From: Dokdonella immobilis
GTDB lineage: Bacteria; Pseudomonadota; Gammaproteobacteria; Xanthomonadales; Rhodanobacteraceae
Reading direction: 5' to 3'
NCBI RefSeq assembly: GCF_900115085.1
Contig: NZ_FOVF01000002.1
Span: 269,352-333,351, forward strand
DNA: 64,000 bases
This document shows positions 45,148 through 54,325 of this stretch, piece after piece; the stretch's first letter is position 1; each line of letters opens with the position of its first letter. Position numbers and translations under genes: made by a program. The notes under the pieces are model-generated. The model was given only the letters and a program-made list of their open reading frames with translations, did not search any database and was not told the DNA's origin.

Positions 45148-48080
45148 CCGGAGGTCCTCGCAGGGCGGAGTTCGATGCGATGCCCATCCTGATGCGGCTC
45201 GGGGTCGCGTTCAATGCGGACGCGCAGATCGAACCAGGCGGCCTGGCCGGTGACCGGATCGGCGTTGGCGTAGGCGTGCGGGTCCGTGCTCGCCGGCAGG
45301 CGTTCGTCGATCAGATGGTTGAGCAGGAAGCCATCGACATTCTCTGGCGCATCGGCATCGAGTTTCCAGGCACTCTTGCGCTTGCCGATCGCGTTCCAGG
45401 TCCATAGCGTCCCCGGAGCGGTTGCCTCGTGCAGCCTGGCCTGCACACGGATGCGTCCGAGCGGCGAGACCAGCCATATCCAGTCGCGGTCGGCGACGCC
45501 GTGGGCGGCCGCGGTTTGCGGGTTGAGATAGAGAAAGTTGCGCGCCGTGATCTGGCGCAGCCAGGCATTCTGCGAACCCCAGCTGTGGTACATGAACATC
45601 GGCCGCTGGGTTATGGCTGAGAGGGGGTATCGAGCGCTTTCCGAGAGGTCCGCACAGGGATCTGCGGTTCCGTTCTGCACTGCGCGGACCGATCCGCATG
45701 AAGATACCTTCTCGTACCAGATCGGCAACGGATCGAAATAACGTTCGACACGCTCGCGCTCGCGTTCGGGAGGTTGTTGCGGGCCATGGCCCTGCGCGGC
45801 GAGGCGGAATCGCTGCAGGGTCTCGCAATACAGTTGCAGGACGATCGGTTCGGTCGAGCCGAGGAAACCGAGCGAGCGGGCCCAGGCCAGGTAGTCGCGA
45901 TTAGCCATCTTGTAGTAGCGCGCCGAATCGGGGACGCGCGCCTCCCAGACGCAGCCGTGCTCCACATAGCGCTGTATCTGCGCGGGGTTCGGTTCGCCGA
46001 AACCGCTCTTCGTGCCGTCATCGCCGCGCCAGCCGGCGAGCATGCCGACGCCCGGCGCGCGCTCGTGTTCGACCATGTACTGGGCGAAGCCCCGTGGGTA
46101 TTTCGCCGTGCCATCCTCGTTGACCAGGCCTGGCAGGCCGATCCGCGCGCCGAGGTCGATCAGAACGTCCTGGAACGGCCGCACCTCGCGATCCGGCGCG
46201 ATTACCGGTTGGCGGATCGCATCGGCCGCGCAATCGGCATCCGAGATCGGGCGGTCGAGCATGCTGATGCAGTCGTGGCGCTCAAGGTAGGTCGTGTCGG
46301 GCAGGACGAGATCGGCGAAGGCGACCGTCTCGGACAGGTAGGCGTCGGAATAGATGATGTGCGGAATGCGGTATTCGCCGCTCGCGGCATCGCGATCGCA
46401 GAGCATGGCCCGGGTCTCGCTCGTGTTCATCGACGAGTTCCAGCCCATGTTGGCCATGAACATGAACAGCGTATCGATGCGGTACGGGTCGCCGGCCCAG
46501 GCGTTGCGGATCACCGAATGCATGAGGCCGTGCGCGGCCAGCGGGTACTCCCAGGAGTAGGCCTTGTCGAGTCGGCGCGGCCTTCCTTCGGCATCGACCA
46601 GCAGGTCCGCTGGCGACTGCACGTAACCGAGCGGACCGCCATCCAGCGCGCCGTTGTCCTTGCGCGACTTGCCCGGCCGGTTCGGCGGTGGTGCCGGCTT
46701 CGGATACGGCGGCTGGTAGCGGAAGCTGCCGGGCGTGTCGATCGCACCGAGCAGCATCTGCAGGACATGCAGGGTGCGACAGGTATGGAATCCGTTGGCG
46801 TGCGCCGAGATGCCGCGCATCGCGTGCATCGCGACCGGACGCCCGAGCATCGTCTCGTGGTGGCGGCCGTGTGCATCGGTCCAGGGCTGGTCAAGCGTGA
46901 TGGCCTGGTCGAAGGCGGTTTCGGCCAGTTCCCGGGCGAGACGCCGGATCGTCTCGACGCTGACCCCGCAGCGCTCGCTGACCGCGGCCGGTGCATAGTC
47001 GTCGCATAGAAATCGTTCGGCCAGCAACTGGAACGAGGGCACCGCCTTGCGCCCGTCGGGCAGGGTGAATTCGCCGACCACCATCGGCGCGATCCCGACA
47101 TCACTCGCCCGAACGATTTCATGTTCCTCACCGTCGTCCCCGCGAAGGCGGGAACCGTGTGCCTGTTCCGCGGAGCCTGAAGTCGCTGGACCCCAGCCTG
47201 CGCCGGGATGACGGAGGTTTGAGCGTGCCGCGCACAATGCATTCCCTTCCGCGTCGCGCGCGACCAGGCCGTCGTCGGCTGCGCCCGGATCGCGGATCAC
47301 CAGATGATGCGCATTGGTGTAGCGCACCAGGTAGTCCAGGTCGATGCGATCTGCACGCAGCAATTCGTGGATCAGGGCGCCGGCGAGCAATCCATCGGTG
47401 CCCGGATTGATCGGCACCCACTCGTCGGCGATCGCGCCGTAGCCGGTGCGCACCGGATTGATCGCGACGATCTTCGCGCCGCGCGCCTTGAGCTTGCCAA
47501 GGCCGAGCTTGATCGGATTCGAATCGTGATCCTCGGCGACGCCCCAGAGCATCAGGTACCGGGTCAAGTCCCAGTCCGGTTCACCGAATTCCCAGAAACT
47601 GCCGCCGAAGCTGTACATGCCGGCGGCGGCCATGTTGACCGAGCAGAAACCGCCGTGGGCGGCGTAGTTGATCGTACCGAACTGCTGTGCCCACCAGCCG
47701 GTCAGGGCCTGCGACTGGTCGCGGCCGGTGAAGAAGGCGAGTTCGTCGGGGTTGCGCGCACGGATGTCGCCCAGCCACTTGGCAGCGAGCGCAAGGGCCT
47801 CGTCCCATTCGATCTCGCGGAACTCGCCGGCTCCGCGCTCGCCGACCCGCAGCAGCGGCTTGGACAGGCGCGCCGGCGAATAATGCTGCTTGATGCCGGA
47901 CGAGCCCTTGGCGCAGATGACGCCACGATTGACCGGGTGCCTGGGATTGCCATCGATGTAGCGGACGCGGCCATCTTTCAGATGAACGCGAATACCGCAG
48001 CGGCACGCGCACATGTAGCACGTGGTCGTCTTGACCTCGTCACCGGTGGGCGTGTTCAGGGCCAGAGAGGCGTGCGGCAT
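45144..48080 (-). CDS. Molybdopterin oxidoreductase catalytic subunit, cytoplasmic (SoeA/PsrA-like)
   Basis: The 978-residue DMSO-reductase-family protein has the N-terminal 4Fe-4S motif TCYMCACRCGIRVHL...GVICAKGSSGI, molybdopterin-binding regions (EWDEALALAAKWL; FFTGRDQSQALTGW; RDWIWLVSPLGRIRVQARLHEAT) and a C-terminal molydop-binding domain. There is no Tat twin-arginine leader, so it probably faces the cytoplasm as in SoeABC sulfite dehydrogenases; phs/psr/dms enzymes with Tat leaders are periplasmic. Residues ~290-317 (SNLRHPGAGWGPATSGSAEQ...) are repeat-encoded. It is first in the operon, 150 bp from the divergent beta-lactamase gene. The substrate is inferred, not proven. Confidence 0.82.
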   Translation of the reverse strand: MPHASLALNTPTGDEVKTTTCYMCACRCGIRVHLKDGRVRYIDGNPRHPVNRGVICAKGSSGIKQHYSPARLSKPLLRVGERGAGEFREIEWDEALALAAKWLGDIRARNPDELAFFTGRDQSQALTGWWAQQFGTINYAAHGGFCSVNMAAAGMYSFGGSFWEFGEPDWDLTRYLMLWGVAEDHDSNPIKLGLGKLKARGAKIVAINPVRTGYGAIADEWVPINPGTDGLLAGALIHELLRADRIDLDYLVRYTNAHHLVIRDPGAADDGLVARDAEGNALCAARSNLRHPGAGWGPATSGSAEQAHGSRLRGDDGEEHEIVRASDVGIAPMVVGEFTLPDGRKAVPSFQLLAERFLCDDYAPAAVSERCGVSVETIRRLARELAETAFDQAITLDQPWTDAHGRHHETMLGRPVAMHAMRGISAHANGFHTCRTLHVLQMLLGAIDTPGSFRYQPPYPKPAPPPNRPGKSRKDNGALDGGPLGYVQSPADLLVDAEGRPRRLDKAYSWEYPLAAHGLMHSVIRNAWAGDPYRIDTLFMFMANMGWNSSMNTSETRAMLCDRDAASGEYRIPHIIYSDAYLSETVAFADLVLPDTTYLERHDCISMLDRPISDADCAADAIRQPVIAPDREVRPFQDVLIDLGARIGLPGLVNEDGTAKYPRGFAQYMVEHERAPGVGMLAGWRGDDGTKSGFGEPNPAQIQRYVEHGCVWEARVPDSARYYKMANRDYLAWARSLGFLGSTEPIVLQLYCETLQRFRLAAQGHGPQQPPERERERVERYFDPLPIWYEKVSSCGSVRAVQNGTADPCADLSESARYPLSAITQRPMFMYHSWGSQNAWLRQITARNFLYLNPQTAAAHGVADRDWIWLVSPLGRIRVQARLHEATAPGTLWTWNAIGKRKSAWKLDADAPENVDGFLLNHLIDERLPASTDPHAYANADPVTGQAAWFDLRVRIERDPEPHQDGHRIELRPARTSG
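47130..47215. repeat. In-frame VIPAQAG-type repeat inside the molybdoenzyme gene
   Basis: The ends are inverted: GTCGTCCCCGCGAAGGCGGG on the left and CCTGCGCCGGGATGACGG on the right, about 85-90 bp in all. Another frame of the same DNA reads VIPAQAGVQ...VPAFAGTT, the widespread proteobacterial repeat. The frame used by the gene encodes HPGAGWGPATSG... and stays open. Confidence 0.85.
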
Positions 48081-48230
48081 CTTCCAGGCGTGCGCTGTTC
48101 AGGAATCCGTGATGGTAATGGTTAAATCCGGGCACAGGGGCACTGCCCGGGAAAAGCCAGATTTCGGGCCGCGCAAATCCTTGTTTCGACTCGAATCTGC
48201 GCGCTCTTTCGTTTTTCATGGAGATGCCTG

Positions 48231-49052
48231 ATGCCAGCTATGAAGTGGCTTGGATGGGCGCTTTTCGGGACCCTCGCGATGCACGCACGTGCCGGTTCGC
48301 CGGACTGGCAGGAGCAGGACAGCTGGAATCGTCTGTTCAGCGAAGCGGGCGTTGCCGGTACCGCCGTCATCTACGACGAAACCGGCCAACGCTGGCTGGT
48401 CCATGACCGCGAGCGCGCCAGCCGCGCCTACTCGCCGGCTTCGACCTTCAAGGTCTTCAATGCGATGGCCGCCCTCGACAGCGGGGCGGTCAAGGACGAG
48501 TTCGAGGTGATCCGCTGGGACGGCAAGGAGCGCATGTACCCGATGTGGAACCGCGACCACAGCCTGGCCAGCGGCATGAAGTACTCGGTGGTCTGGTTCT
48601 ATCAGGAAATGGCCCGCCGCATCGGCGCCGGTCGCATGCAGCGCTGGCTCGACCAGGTCGGATACGGCAACCATCGCATCGGCGGCGCCATCGACATGTT
48701 CTGGCTCGACGAATCGTTGCGCATCTCGGCGATCCAGCAGGTCGAATTCCTGCGTCGCCTGGCCAATGGATCGCTGCCATTCTCCGAACGCGCACAGGAA
48801 GCCGTGCGCCGCATCACGATCATCGAGGACGCGCCAGGCTGGATCCTGCATGCCAAGACCGGCTGGGCGACCCATGGTGCCGCCGACGGCAAGGCCGATC
48901 TCGGCTGGGTCGTCGGCTGGCTCGAACGCGATGGCCGGCGCTGGTTCTATGCCCTCAACATCGACATGCCCGATTCTGCCGACGCCGCCAAACGCCTGCC
49001 CCTGGCCCGGCAACTGCTGGCCGAAGTCGGCGCCTTCGGCCATCAACCGTAG
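48231..49052 (+). CDS. Class D (OXA-type) beta-lactamase
   Basis: The 273-residue protein has a signal peptide (MKWLGWALFGTLAMHARA). It carries all class D active-site motifs: S71-T-F-K74 (PASTFKVF), S119-V-V (KYSVVWF), Y145-G-N (GYGNHRIGG) and K209-T-G (HAKTGWA). The Lys of STFK would be carboxylated, as in OXA enzymes. The GGAG at 48220 is seven bases before the ATG. It is divergent from the molybdoenzyme operon across a 150-bp shared promoter region, with no IS element or integron around it, so it looks like an intrinsic chromosomal gene. The hydrolysis spectrum cannot be read from sequence. Confidence 0.9.
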   Translation: MPAMKWLGWALFGTLAMHARAGSPDWQEQDSWNRLFSEAGVAGTAVIYDETGQRWLVHDRERASRAYSPASTFKVFNAMAALDSGAVKDEFEVIRWDGKERMYPMWNRDHSLASGMKYSVVWFYQEMARRIGAGRMQRWLDQVGYGNHRIGGAIDMFWLDESLRISAIQQVEFLRRLANGSLPFSERAQEAVRRITIIEDAPGWILHAKTGWATHGAADGKADLGWVVGWLERDGRRWFYALNIDMPDSADAAKRLPLARQLLAEVGAFGHQP

Positions 49053-49225
49053 GGGCGGGTCTCAGACCCGCCCGCTCTGTTGCGCAGCGCAGGTACATGT
49101 GCATGAAAAGCGGGCGGGTTTGAACCCCCTCTACGAAATCGGGCAGGGCTCATCCCGTCCGGTGGCATGGTCCACCGCGAAATCCGGTTCCCCCAATCCC
49201 GAATCCCGGCGCAGCCACGCCAGCT
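49049..49225. repeat. Repeat-rich spacer between the beta-lactamase and WYL genes
   Basis: GGGCGGGTCTCAGACCCGCCC is a near-perfect hairpin at 49052-49072 and may terminate the beta-lactamase message. A partner GCGGGCGGGTTTGAACCCC lies at ~49110. A half arm of the GGGATTC family (CCCAATCCCGAATCCCGG) is at ~49192-49210. No gene is present. Confidence 0.7.
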
Positions 49226-49286
49226 GCCACACCCGCGCACATATGCCAAACTGCGCGTTGCTCTCACGACGCGGCATTTCCGACCC

Positions 49287-50270
49287 ATGGATCGCTACGA
49301 ACGCACGCTCATCCTGCACCGGATGCTCAAGGCAGCGCGCTATCCCGTCACGCTCAAGCGCGTGCAGGAGGAACTGCAGTGTTCGCGCGCCACCATGTAT
49401 CGCGACATCGCCTTCCTGCGCGATGCGCTCGGCGCGCCGATCGAGAGCGATTCGGAGAACGGCACGATCCACTACGCCAAGGACGAAGTCGATCGCTTCG
49501 AATTGCCCGGCCTCTGGCTTTCGAGCGAGGAACTGGCGGCCCTGCTCGCCCTCAACGAACTGCTCGATCGGTCCGATCCCGGCGTGCTGGCCGGTGCGCT
49601 GGCGCCATTCCGCGCCCGCATCGAAAGCCTGCTCTCGGACCACGCCAGCGGTCGCGCGCTGCCGGTCGAACGCATCCGCGTCATCGCCAGCGGTGCGCGC
49701 ACGCTCGACCAGGTCGTGTTCCGCACCGTTTCCAGCGCCTTGCTCAACCGCAAGCGCCTGACCTTCGAGTACCGGGCCCGCACCACCAATGCCGCAACCA
49801 CGCGCGATGTCTCGCCGCAGCGGCTCGCCCACTATCGCGACAACTGGTATCTCGATGCCTGGGACCATGGCAAGGAAGCCCTGCGCAGTTTCGCCCTCGA
49901 TCGCATGCGCAATCCCAAGGTCGGCGAGCAGGCTTCGCTGGATCGCGACCTCGCCGAACTCGACGCCCACCTGGCCTCGAGCTACGGCATCTTTTCCGGC
50001 CCGCCCAAGGCCACCGCCGTGCTGCGCTTCTCCGAGCACGCTTCGCGCTGGGTGGCCGACGAACACTGGCATTCGCAGCAGGAAGGCCACTGGCTGCCCG
50101 ACGGCCGTTATGAGCTGAAGGTGCCCTACAGCAATTCGCGCGAGCTGCTCATGGACGTGCTCAAGTACGGTCCCGATGCCGAAGTCGTCGGCCCGGTCTC
50201 GTTGCGCGAGGAGATGCGCATCCTGCTGCAACTGGCGATAGGCAGCTATCAGACTGCCAGGGATTCATGA
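49287..50270 (+). CDS. WYL-domain transcriptional regulator
   Basis: The 327-residue protein has an N-terminal winged helix-turn-helix (MDRYERTLILHRMLKAARYPVTLKRVQEELQCSRATMYRDIAFLRD) and a WYL domain (VFRTVSSALLNRKRLTFEYRARTTNAATTRDVSPQRLAHYRDNWYLDAWDHGKEALRSFALDRM), plus a WCX-type C-terminus. WYL regulators respond to nucleic-acid or nucleotide ligands and often control stress or defence genes. Its stop overlaps the patatin gene (ATGA), so the two are co-translated. Targets are unknown. Confidence 0.9.
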   Translation: MDRYERTLILHRMLKAARYPVTLKRVQEELQCSRATMYRDIAFLRDALGAPIESDSENGTIHYAKDEVDRFELPGLWLSSEELAALLALNELLDRSDPGVLAGALAPFRARIESLLSDHASGRALPVERIRVIASGARTLDQVVFRTVSSALLNRKRLTFEYRARTTNAATTRDVSPQRLAHYRDNWYLDAWDHGKEALRSFALDRMRNPKVGEQASLDRDLAELDAHLASSYGIFSGPPKATAVLRFSEHASRWVADEHWHSQQEGHWLPDGRYELKVPYSNSRELLMDVLKYGPDAEVVGPVSLREEMRILLQLAIGSYQTARDS

Positions 50271-51268
50271 ACCACCAGGGGCCCGTGCCTGTCGAGCAGC
50301 AGTCGGCAGCAAAGAGGCCGATCTCGCTCGTGCTCGGCTCGGGCGGCGCGCGCGGCTATGCGCATATCGGCGTGATCGAGGAACTGGTCGCGCAAGGCTA
50401 CGACATCCGTTCGATCGCCGGCAGCTCGATGGGTGCCCTGGTCGGCGGCGTCTATGCGGCCGGCAAGCTCGACAACTATCGCGACTGGGTGCTGCCGCTG
50501 GCCCGCATGGACGTGTTGCGCCTGCTCGACATCACCTTCCGCGGCGGCGGCTTCATCAAGGGCAATCGCATCATCAATGCCCTGCGCGAGCATGTCGGCG
50601 ATGTCGCCATCGAGGACTTGCCGCTCAGCTACACCGCCGTGGCGGTCGATCTCGATGCCCAGCGCGAGGTCTGGTTTTCCAGCGGCTCGCTGTTCGAGGC
50701 GATCCGCGCATCGATCGCGATCCCGACCGTGTTCCGCCCGCATCGCTACCAGGGACGGCTGCTGGTCGATGGGGGCTTGCTCAATCCCCTGCCGGTATCG
50801 CCAACCTTGCGCGACTTGACCGACGCTACCATCGCCGTCGATGTCAACGGGCCCGAAGAACCGACGGCCGCGTCGGGTGTGGCCAGTACCTGGCCCGGTC
50901 TCGAGGCGCACGGCGAACTGCCGGCGGAGACGAGGGGCGACGACGGCGACGCGGATGGCGAAGGCCGGAAGTCCAGTGGTGCCGTGCGCCGCATGTTCGC
51001 CTCGATGCTCGGCAAGTCCGGCACCGGAGATTCCATCCGCGATCCCGGCCTGCTCGAACTGTTCGCGCGCTCGCTCGATACCGTCCAGGAAACGATCACG
51101 CGCCTGAAGCTGGCCGCGCAGCCGCCCGATCTGCTGATCACCATTCCGCGCAATATCTGCACGTTCTACGATTTCCATCGGGCGGAAACCGTCATCGAGT
51201 GGGGACGGTCGCGGACCCGCGAAGCGCTCGAGCGATGGACCCCGCCCAAGGCCAGGCGCCGACCCTGA
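50267..51268 (+). CDS. Patatin-like phospholipase (RssA-like)
   Basis: The 333-residue protein has the patatin oxyanion hole VLGSGGARGYAHIGVIEEL, the nucleophile GSSMG (S in SIAGSSMGALVGG) and the catalytic Asp in RLLVDGGLLNPLPV (DGG). A low-complexity acidic linker (~GELPAETRGDDGDADGEG) sits after the core. No signal peptide or membrane helix is present, so it is probably a cytoplasmic or peripheral lipid acyl hydrolase. The 4-bp overlap with a WYL regulator ties its expression to that regulator. Confidence 0.88.
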   Translation: MNHQGPVPVEQQSAAKRPISLVLGSGGARGYAHIGVIEELVAQGYDIRSIAGSSMGALVGGVYAAGKLDNYRDWVLPLARMDVLRLLDITFRGGGFIKGNRIINALREHVGDVAIEDLPLSYTAVAVDLDAQREVWFSSGSLFEAIRASIAIPTVFRPHRYQGRLLVDGGLLNPLPVSPTLRDLTDATIAVDVNGPEEPTAASGVASTWPGLEAHGELPAETRGDDGDADGEGRKSSGAVRRMFASMLGKSGTGDSIRDPGLLELFARSLDTVQETITRLKLAAQPPDLLITIPRNICTFYDFHRAETVIEWGRSRTREALERWTPPKARRRP

Positions 51269-51424
51269 CCTGATCGACAGGGTCAATTGCATGGCAAAAT
51301 GGCAGGCAACGTCGGGAACCCGCGGTGCCGCGCGCAGTCCCAGCAGGCACATGGTTCCGGCGGGGCAACCCGTGCCGTCGCCGATCTCCCCGAATACCCC
51401 TCAGGATCCTGGAGTAACAAGCGG

Positions 51425-51886
51425 ATGAATTTCAGATATCACCTCGCTGCGGCGGTGCTGTTCGCCGTGCTCGCCTCCGTCAGCGGCGTGGCCGCAGCGC
51501 AATCGTCTTCGGCCTATCGCATCGACATGATCATCTCGCGCAACGGTTCATTGATCGGCAAACCCGCCATCGTCGCCGAAGCCGGCGCCGAGGCCGAATT
51601 GACCGACCAGAAGCCCGACAAGCCGGACGACGGTTTTCGCATCCTGGTCAAGGTCAGCCCGCTGGCCGATGCGCCGAATGGCAAGGAATCCATCAAGCTC
51701 GACCTGACCTTCTTCGGCAGGTACAACGGCAAGTGGAACGAGCGCGACCATCATTCGATCACCGCGCTGGTCGGCAAGAGGGTCAGCTTCGCATTTCCGT
51801 CGAAGGCGCCCGAGTCGGTCGGCAAGGACTACGATCTTGTCGTCACCACCAGTCACGTGAACCCCGCGGCGAACCCGGCGCAGTAA
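51425..51886 (+). CDS. Small exported protein of unknown function
   Basis: This 153-residue protein has a Sec signal (YHLAAAVLFAVLASVSGVAAAQ) and a beta-rich body: SSSAYRIDMIISRNGSLIGKPAIVAEAGAEAEL...FRILVKVSPLADAPNGKESIKLDLTFFGRYNGKW. The stretch RNGxLIGKPxIxxxxGxxAEL resembles exported hypothetical proteins of Xanthomonadales and the start of secretin-like or BON-type sheets, but I do not recognise a named family. It ends ~90 bp before fdsG and could be periplasmic. Confidence 0.7.
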   Translation: MNFRYHLAAAVLFAVLASVSGVAAAQSSSAYRIDMIISRNGSLIGKPAIVAEAGAEAELTDQKPDKPDDGFRILVKVSPLADAPNGKESIKLDLTFFGRYNGKWNERDHHSITALVGKRVSFAFPSKAPESVGKDYDLVVTTSHVNPAANPAQ

Positions 51887-51976
51887 CATGCCCTCCTGGG
51901 GGAATCCGGGCGGCGAATGACCGCCCGGTCCCGCAAGCTGCCGCCGTTGCAGTCCCCGACTTCCCAGGAAGGCAAC

Positions 51977-52495
51977 ATGACCGAGCGCACCGACACCGAG
52001 CGCCCGCCCCGGCCAGGGCCCGGACTCGATTCCGCCACCCGCGAAGCGGTACGTGCCGCAATCGAGGCGTGCCGCGAATTGCCTGGCGCACTGCTGCCGA
52101 TCCTGCACGGCGTCCAGGATGCGCTCGGCTACGTACCGCCGGCTGCGGTGCCGGTCATCGCCGAGACTCTCAACCTCAGCCGTGCCGAAGTGCATGGCGT
52201 CGTCAGTTTCTACCATCACTTCCGCAGCGTAGCGCCGGGCCGGCACGTGCTCAGGCTTTGCCGTGCCGAAGCCTGCCAGGCCATGGGTGCGCGTGAACTC
52301 GAGGCACACCTGCGCGCCCGCCTGGGAATCGGATTCAATGAGACGACGGCCAATGGCGCGCTGACCCTCGAGCCGGTCTACTGCCTTGGCAACTGCGCTT
52401 GTGCGCCATCGGCGATGCTTGATGATCGCGTGCACGGGCGGCTTTCGGTCGAACGCATTGACCGGCTGGTCGATGCGTGTGGGGACGCATCGTGA
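51977..52495 (+). CDS. fdsG: NAD-dependent formate dehydrogenase gamma subunit
   Basis: The 172-residue NuoE/HoxE-type subunit binds a 2Fe-2S cluster through LCRAEAC and CLGNCACAP and carries [57 protein letters not shown]. In FdsGBA it passes electrons to FdsB. The ATG at 51977 follows CAGGAAGGCAAC; an ATG at 51917 would add 20 residues of poor quality. The stop overlaps the GTG of fdsB, so the two are coupled. Confidence 0.9.
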   Translation: MTERTDTERPPRPGPGLDSATREAVRAAIEACRELPGALLPILHGVQDALGYVPPAAVPVIAETLNLSRAEVHGVVSFYHHFRSVAPGRHVLRLCRAEACQAMGARELEAHLRARLGIGFNETTANGALTLEPVYCLGNCACAPSAMLDDRVHGRLSVERIDRLVDACGDAS

Positions 52496-54030
52496 GCGTG
52501 CGGATCTACGTGCCCTGCGATACGAGCGCGGTGGCGTGCGGGGCGGATCGGGTGGCTGAGAGGATCGAGAGCGAGGCCAGATTGCGCGGTTTCGATGTCG
52601 CGATCGTACGGAATGGATCGAGAGGTACTTGTTGGCTCGAGCCGCTGGTCGAGGTGGAAACAGCGAACGGACGCATCGGCTTCGGGCCGATCGATGCAGA
52701 CGAGGTTCCTGCGCTTTTCGACGCCGGCTTTCCGGGAGCTTGCAGTCACCCGAGCGCTGTCGGACGGGTCGAGGACATCGACTGGCTCAGGAACCAGCAG
52801 CGGATCTGTTTCGCGCGCAACGGCATCACCGATCCGCTCGACCTCGACGACTATCGCGCGCATGGCGGGTGGAAGGGACTCGAACGCGCCCTGGCCATGG
52901 TGCCACCGGACATCGTCCAGGCCATCACCGAATCGGGCCTGCGCGGTCGCGGCGGAGCCGCGTTTCCATGCGGGATCAAGTGGAAGACCGTGGCCGATCA
53001 GCTTGCCGCCCGGAAATTCATCGTCTGCAATGCGGACGAAGGCGATTCCGGCACCTTTTCGGACCGCATGCTCATGGAAGGCGATCCGTATCGCCTCATC
53101 GAGGGCATGCTGATCGCCGCTCTCGCGGTCGGCGCAAGCCAGGGCTACGTCTACCTCCGCAGTGAATACCCGGTTGCCCATCGGATCCTCGGCGAGGCCA
53201 TTCAACGGGCGCGCGCGGCCGGTTGGCTCGGTGCCGACGTGCAGGGATCCGGTCGCACGTTCGACATCGACCTGCGTCTCGGCGCCGGCGCCTACATCTG
53301 CGGTGAGGAGACTTCGCTGCTCGAAAGTCTGGAGGGGCGCCGTGGGCAGGTCCGCTACAAGCCGCCACTGCCCGCAATCAAAGGGCTGTTCGGCCAGCCG
53401 ACCGTGGTCAACAACGTGATCACGCTGGCCTCGGTGCCCGACATCCTCGTCAATGGCGGCGCGTGGTACCGCGACCTCGGCACGGGCCGCTCGCGCGGCA
53501 CGCTGCCGATCCAGCTCGCCGGCAACATCCGGCGTGGCGGTCTGATCGAAGTCGCCTTCGGCGTGACCCTGCGCGAGCTGCTCTACGACTATGGTGGCGG
53601 CAGCGCCAGCGGCCGCCCGATCCGCGCCGTGCAGGTCGGTGGCCCGCTTGGCGCCTACCTGCCCGAATCGCAGTTCGATACGCCGATCGACTACGAGGCC
53701 TTCGCCGCGATCGATGCGCTGCTCGGTCACGGCGGCATCGTCGTCTTCGACGACACCATCGACATGGCCGAGCAGGCGCGCTTCGCGATGGAATTCTGCG
53801 CGATCGAATCCTGTGGCAAGTGCACGCCGTGCCGCATCGGTTCCACCCGCGGCGTCGAAGTGATCGATCGCATTCGCAAGGGTGTCGCGCGCGACGCCAA
53901 TACCGATCTGTTGCGCAGCCTCTGCGACACGATGCTGCACGGCTCGCTGTGCGCCCTCGGTGGATTGACCCCATTGCCGGTGCTCAGCGCGTTGAGGCAC
54001 TTCCCTGCGGACTTCGCGCGCGACCTCTGA
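52492..54030 (+). CDS. fdsB: NAD-dependent formate dehydrogenase beta subunit
   Basis: The 512-residue NuoF-type flavoprotein has an N-terminal thioredoxin-like ferredoxin part, then the FMN site [33 protein letters not shown], the NADH site [22 protein letters not shown] and the C-terminal 4Fe-4S motif [14 protein letters not shown]. It transfers electrons to NAD+. The start is GTG at 52492 (VSVRIYVPC), sharing bases with the fdsG stop. Normally fdsA follows at once; here an OmpA-like lipoprotein gene and a repeat block come first. Confidence 0.93.
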   Translation: MSVRIYVPCDTSAVACGADRVAERIESEARLRGFDVAIVRNGSRGTCWLEPLVEVETANGRIGFGPIDADEVPALFDAGFPGACSHPSAVGRVEDIDWLRNQQRICFARNGITDPLDLDDYRAHGGWKGLERALAMVPPDIVQAITESGLRGRGGAAFPCGIKWKTVADQLAARKFIVCNADEGDSGTFSDRMLMEGDPYRLIEGMLIAALAVGASQGYVYLRSEYPVAHRILGEAIQRARAAGWLGADVQGSGRTFDIDLRLGAGAYICGEETSLLESLEGRRGQVRYKPPLPAIKGLFGQPTVVNNVITLASVPDILVNGGAWYRDLGTGRSRGTLPIQLAGNIRRGGLIEVAFGVTLRELLYDYGGGSASGRPIRAVQVGGPLGAYLPESQFDTPIDYEAFAAIDALLGHGGIVVFDDTIDMAEQARFAMEFCAIESCGKCTPCRIGSTRGVEVIDRIRKGVARDANTDLLRSLCDTMLHGSLCALGGLTPLPVLSALRHFPADFARDL

Positions 54031-54325
54031 GCCGCCGCTGAATCCGCCATGGTCGGGCCCCTTGCGGGCACGACAAAGCCCGTATCGAATCCCCTGGACG
54101 ACCTTGCGGCGCACATCAGGTTTGCGCACCGGTTGATCGGGATGCGAACTCGATCACGCATTGCGTTCGATGGTCGTTTCTCGAGACTGAATCGTTTGAA
54201 AACGTGCGGACCAGGTCCTGTCACATGACGCGCTGCATGCGGTAGCGTGGAACCTGACTGCACGCACTTGCCCGTTCTCGCCGCGCAGTCAGCGCACCCT
54301 CATCGAAGAAGAATGGAGCAACGTC

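Noticed and set aside
48231..49052. MecR1/BlaR1-type sensor rather than an enzyme
   Set aside because: The protein has a cleavable signal and no membrane protease domain; it is a stand-alone class D enzyme by length.
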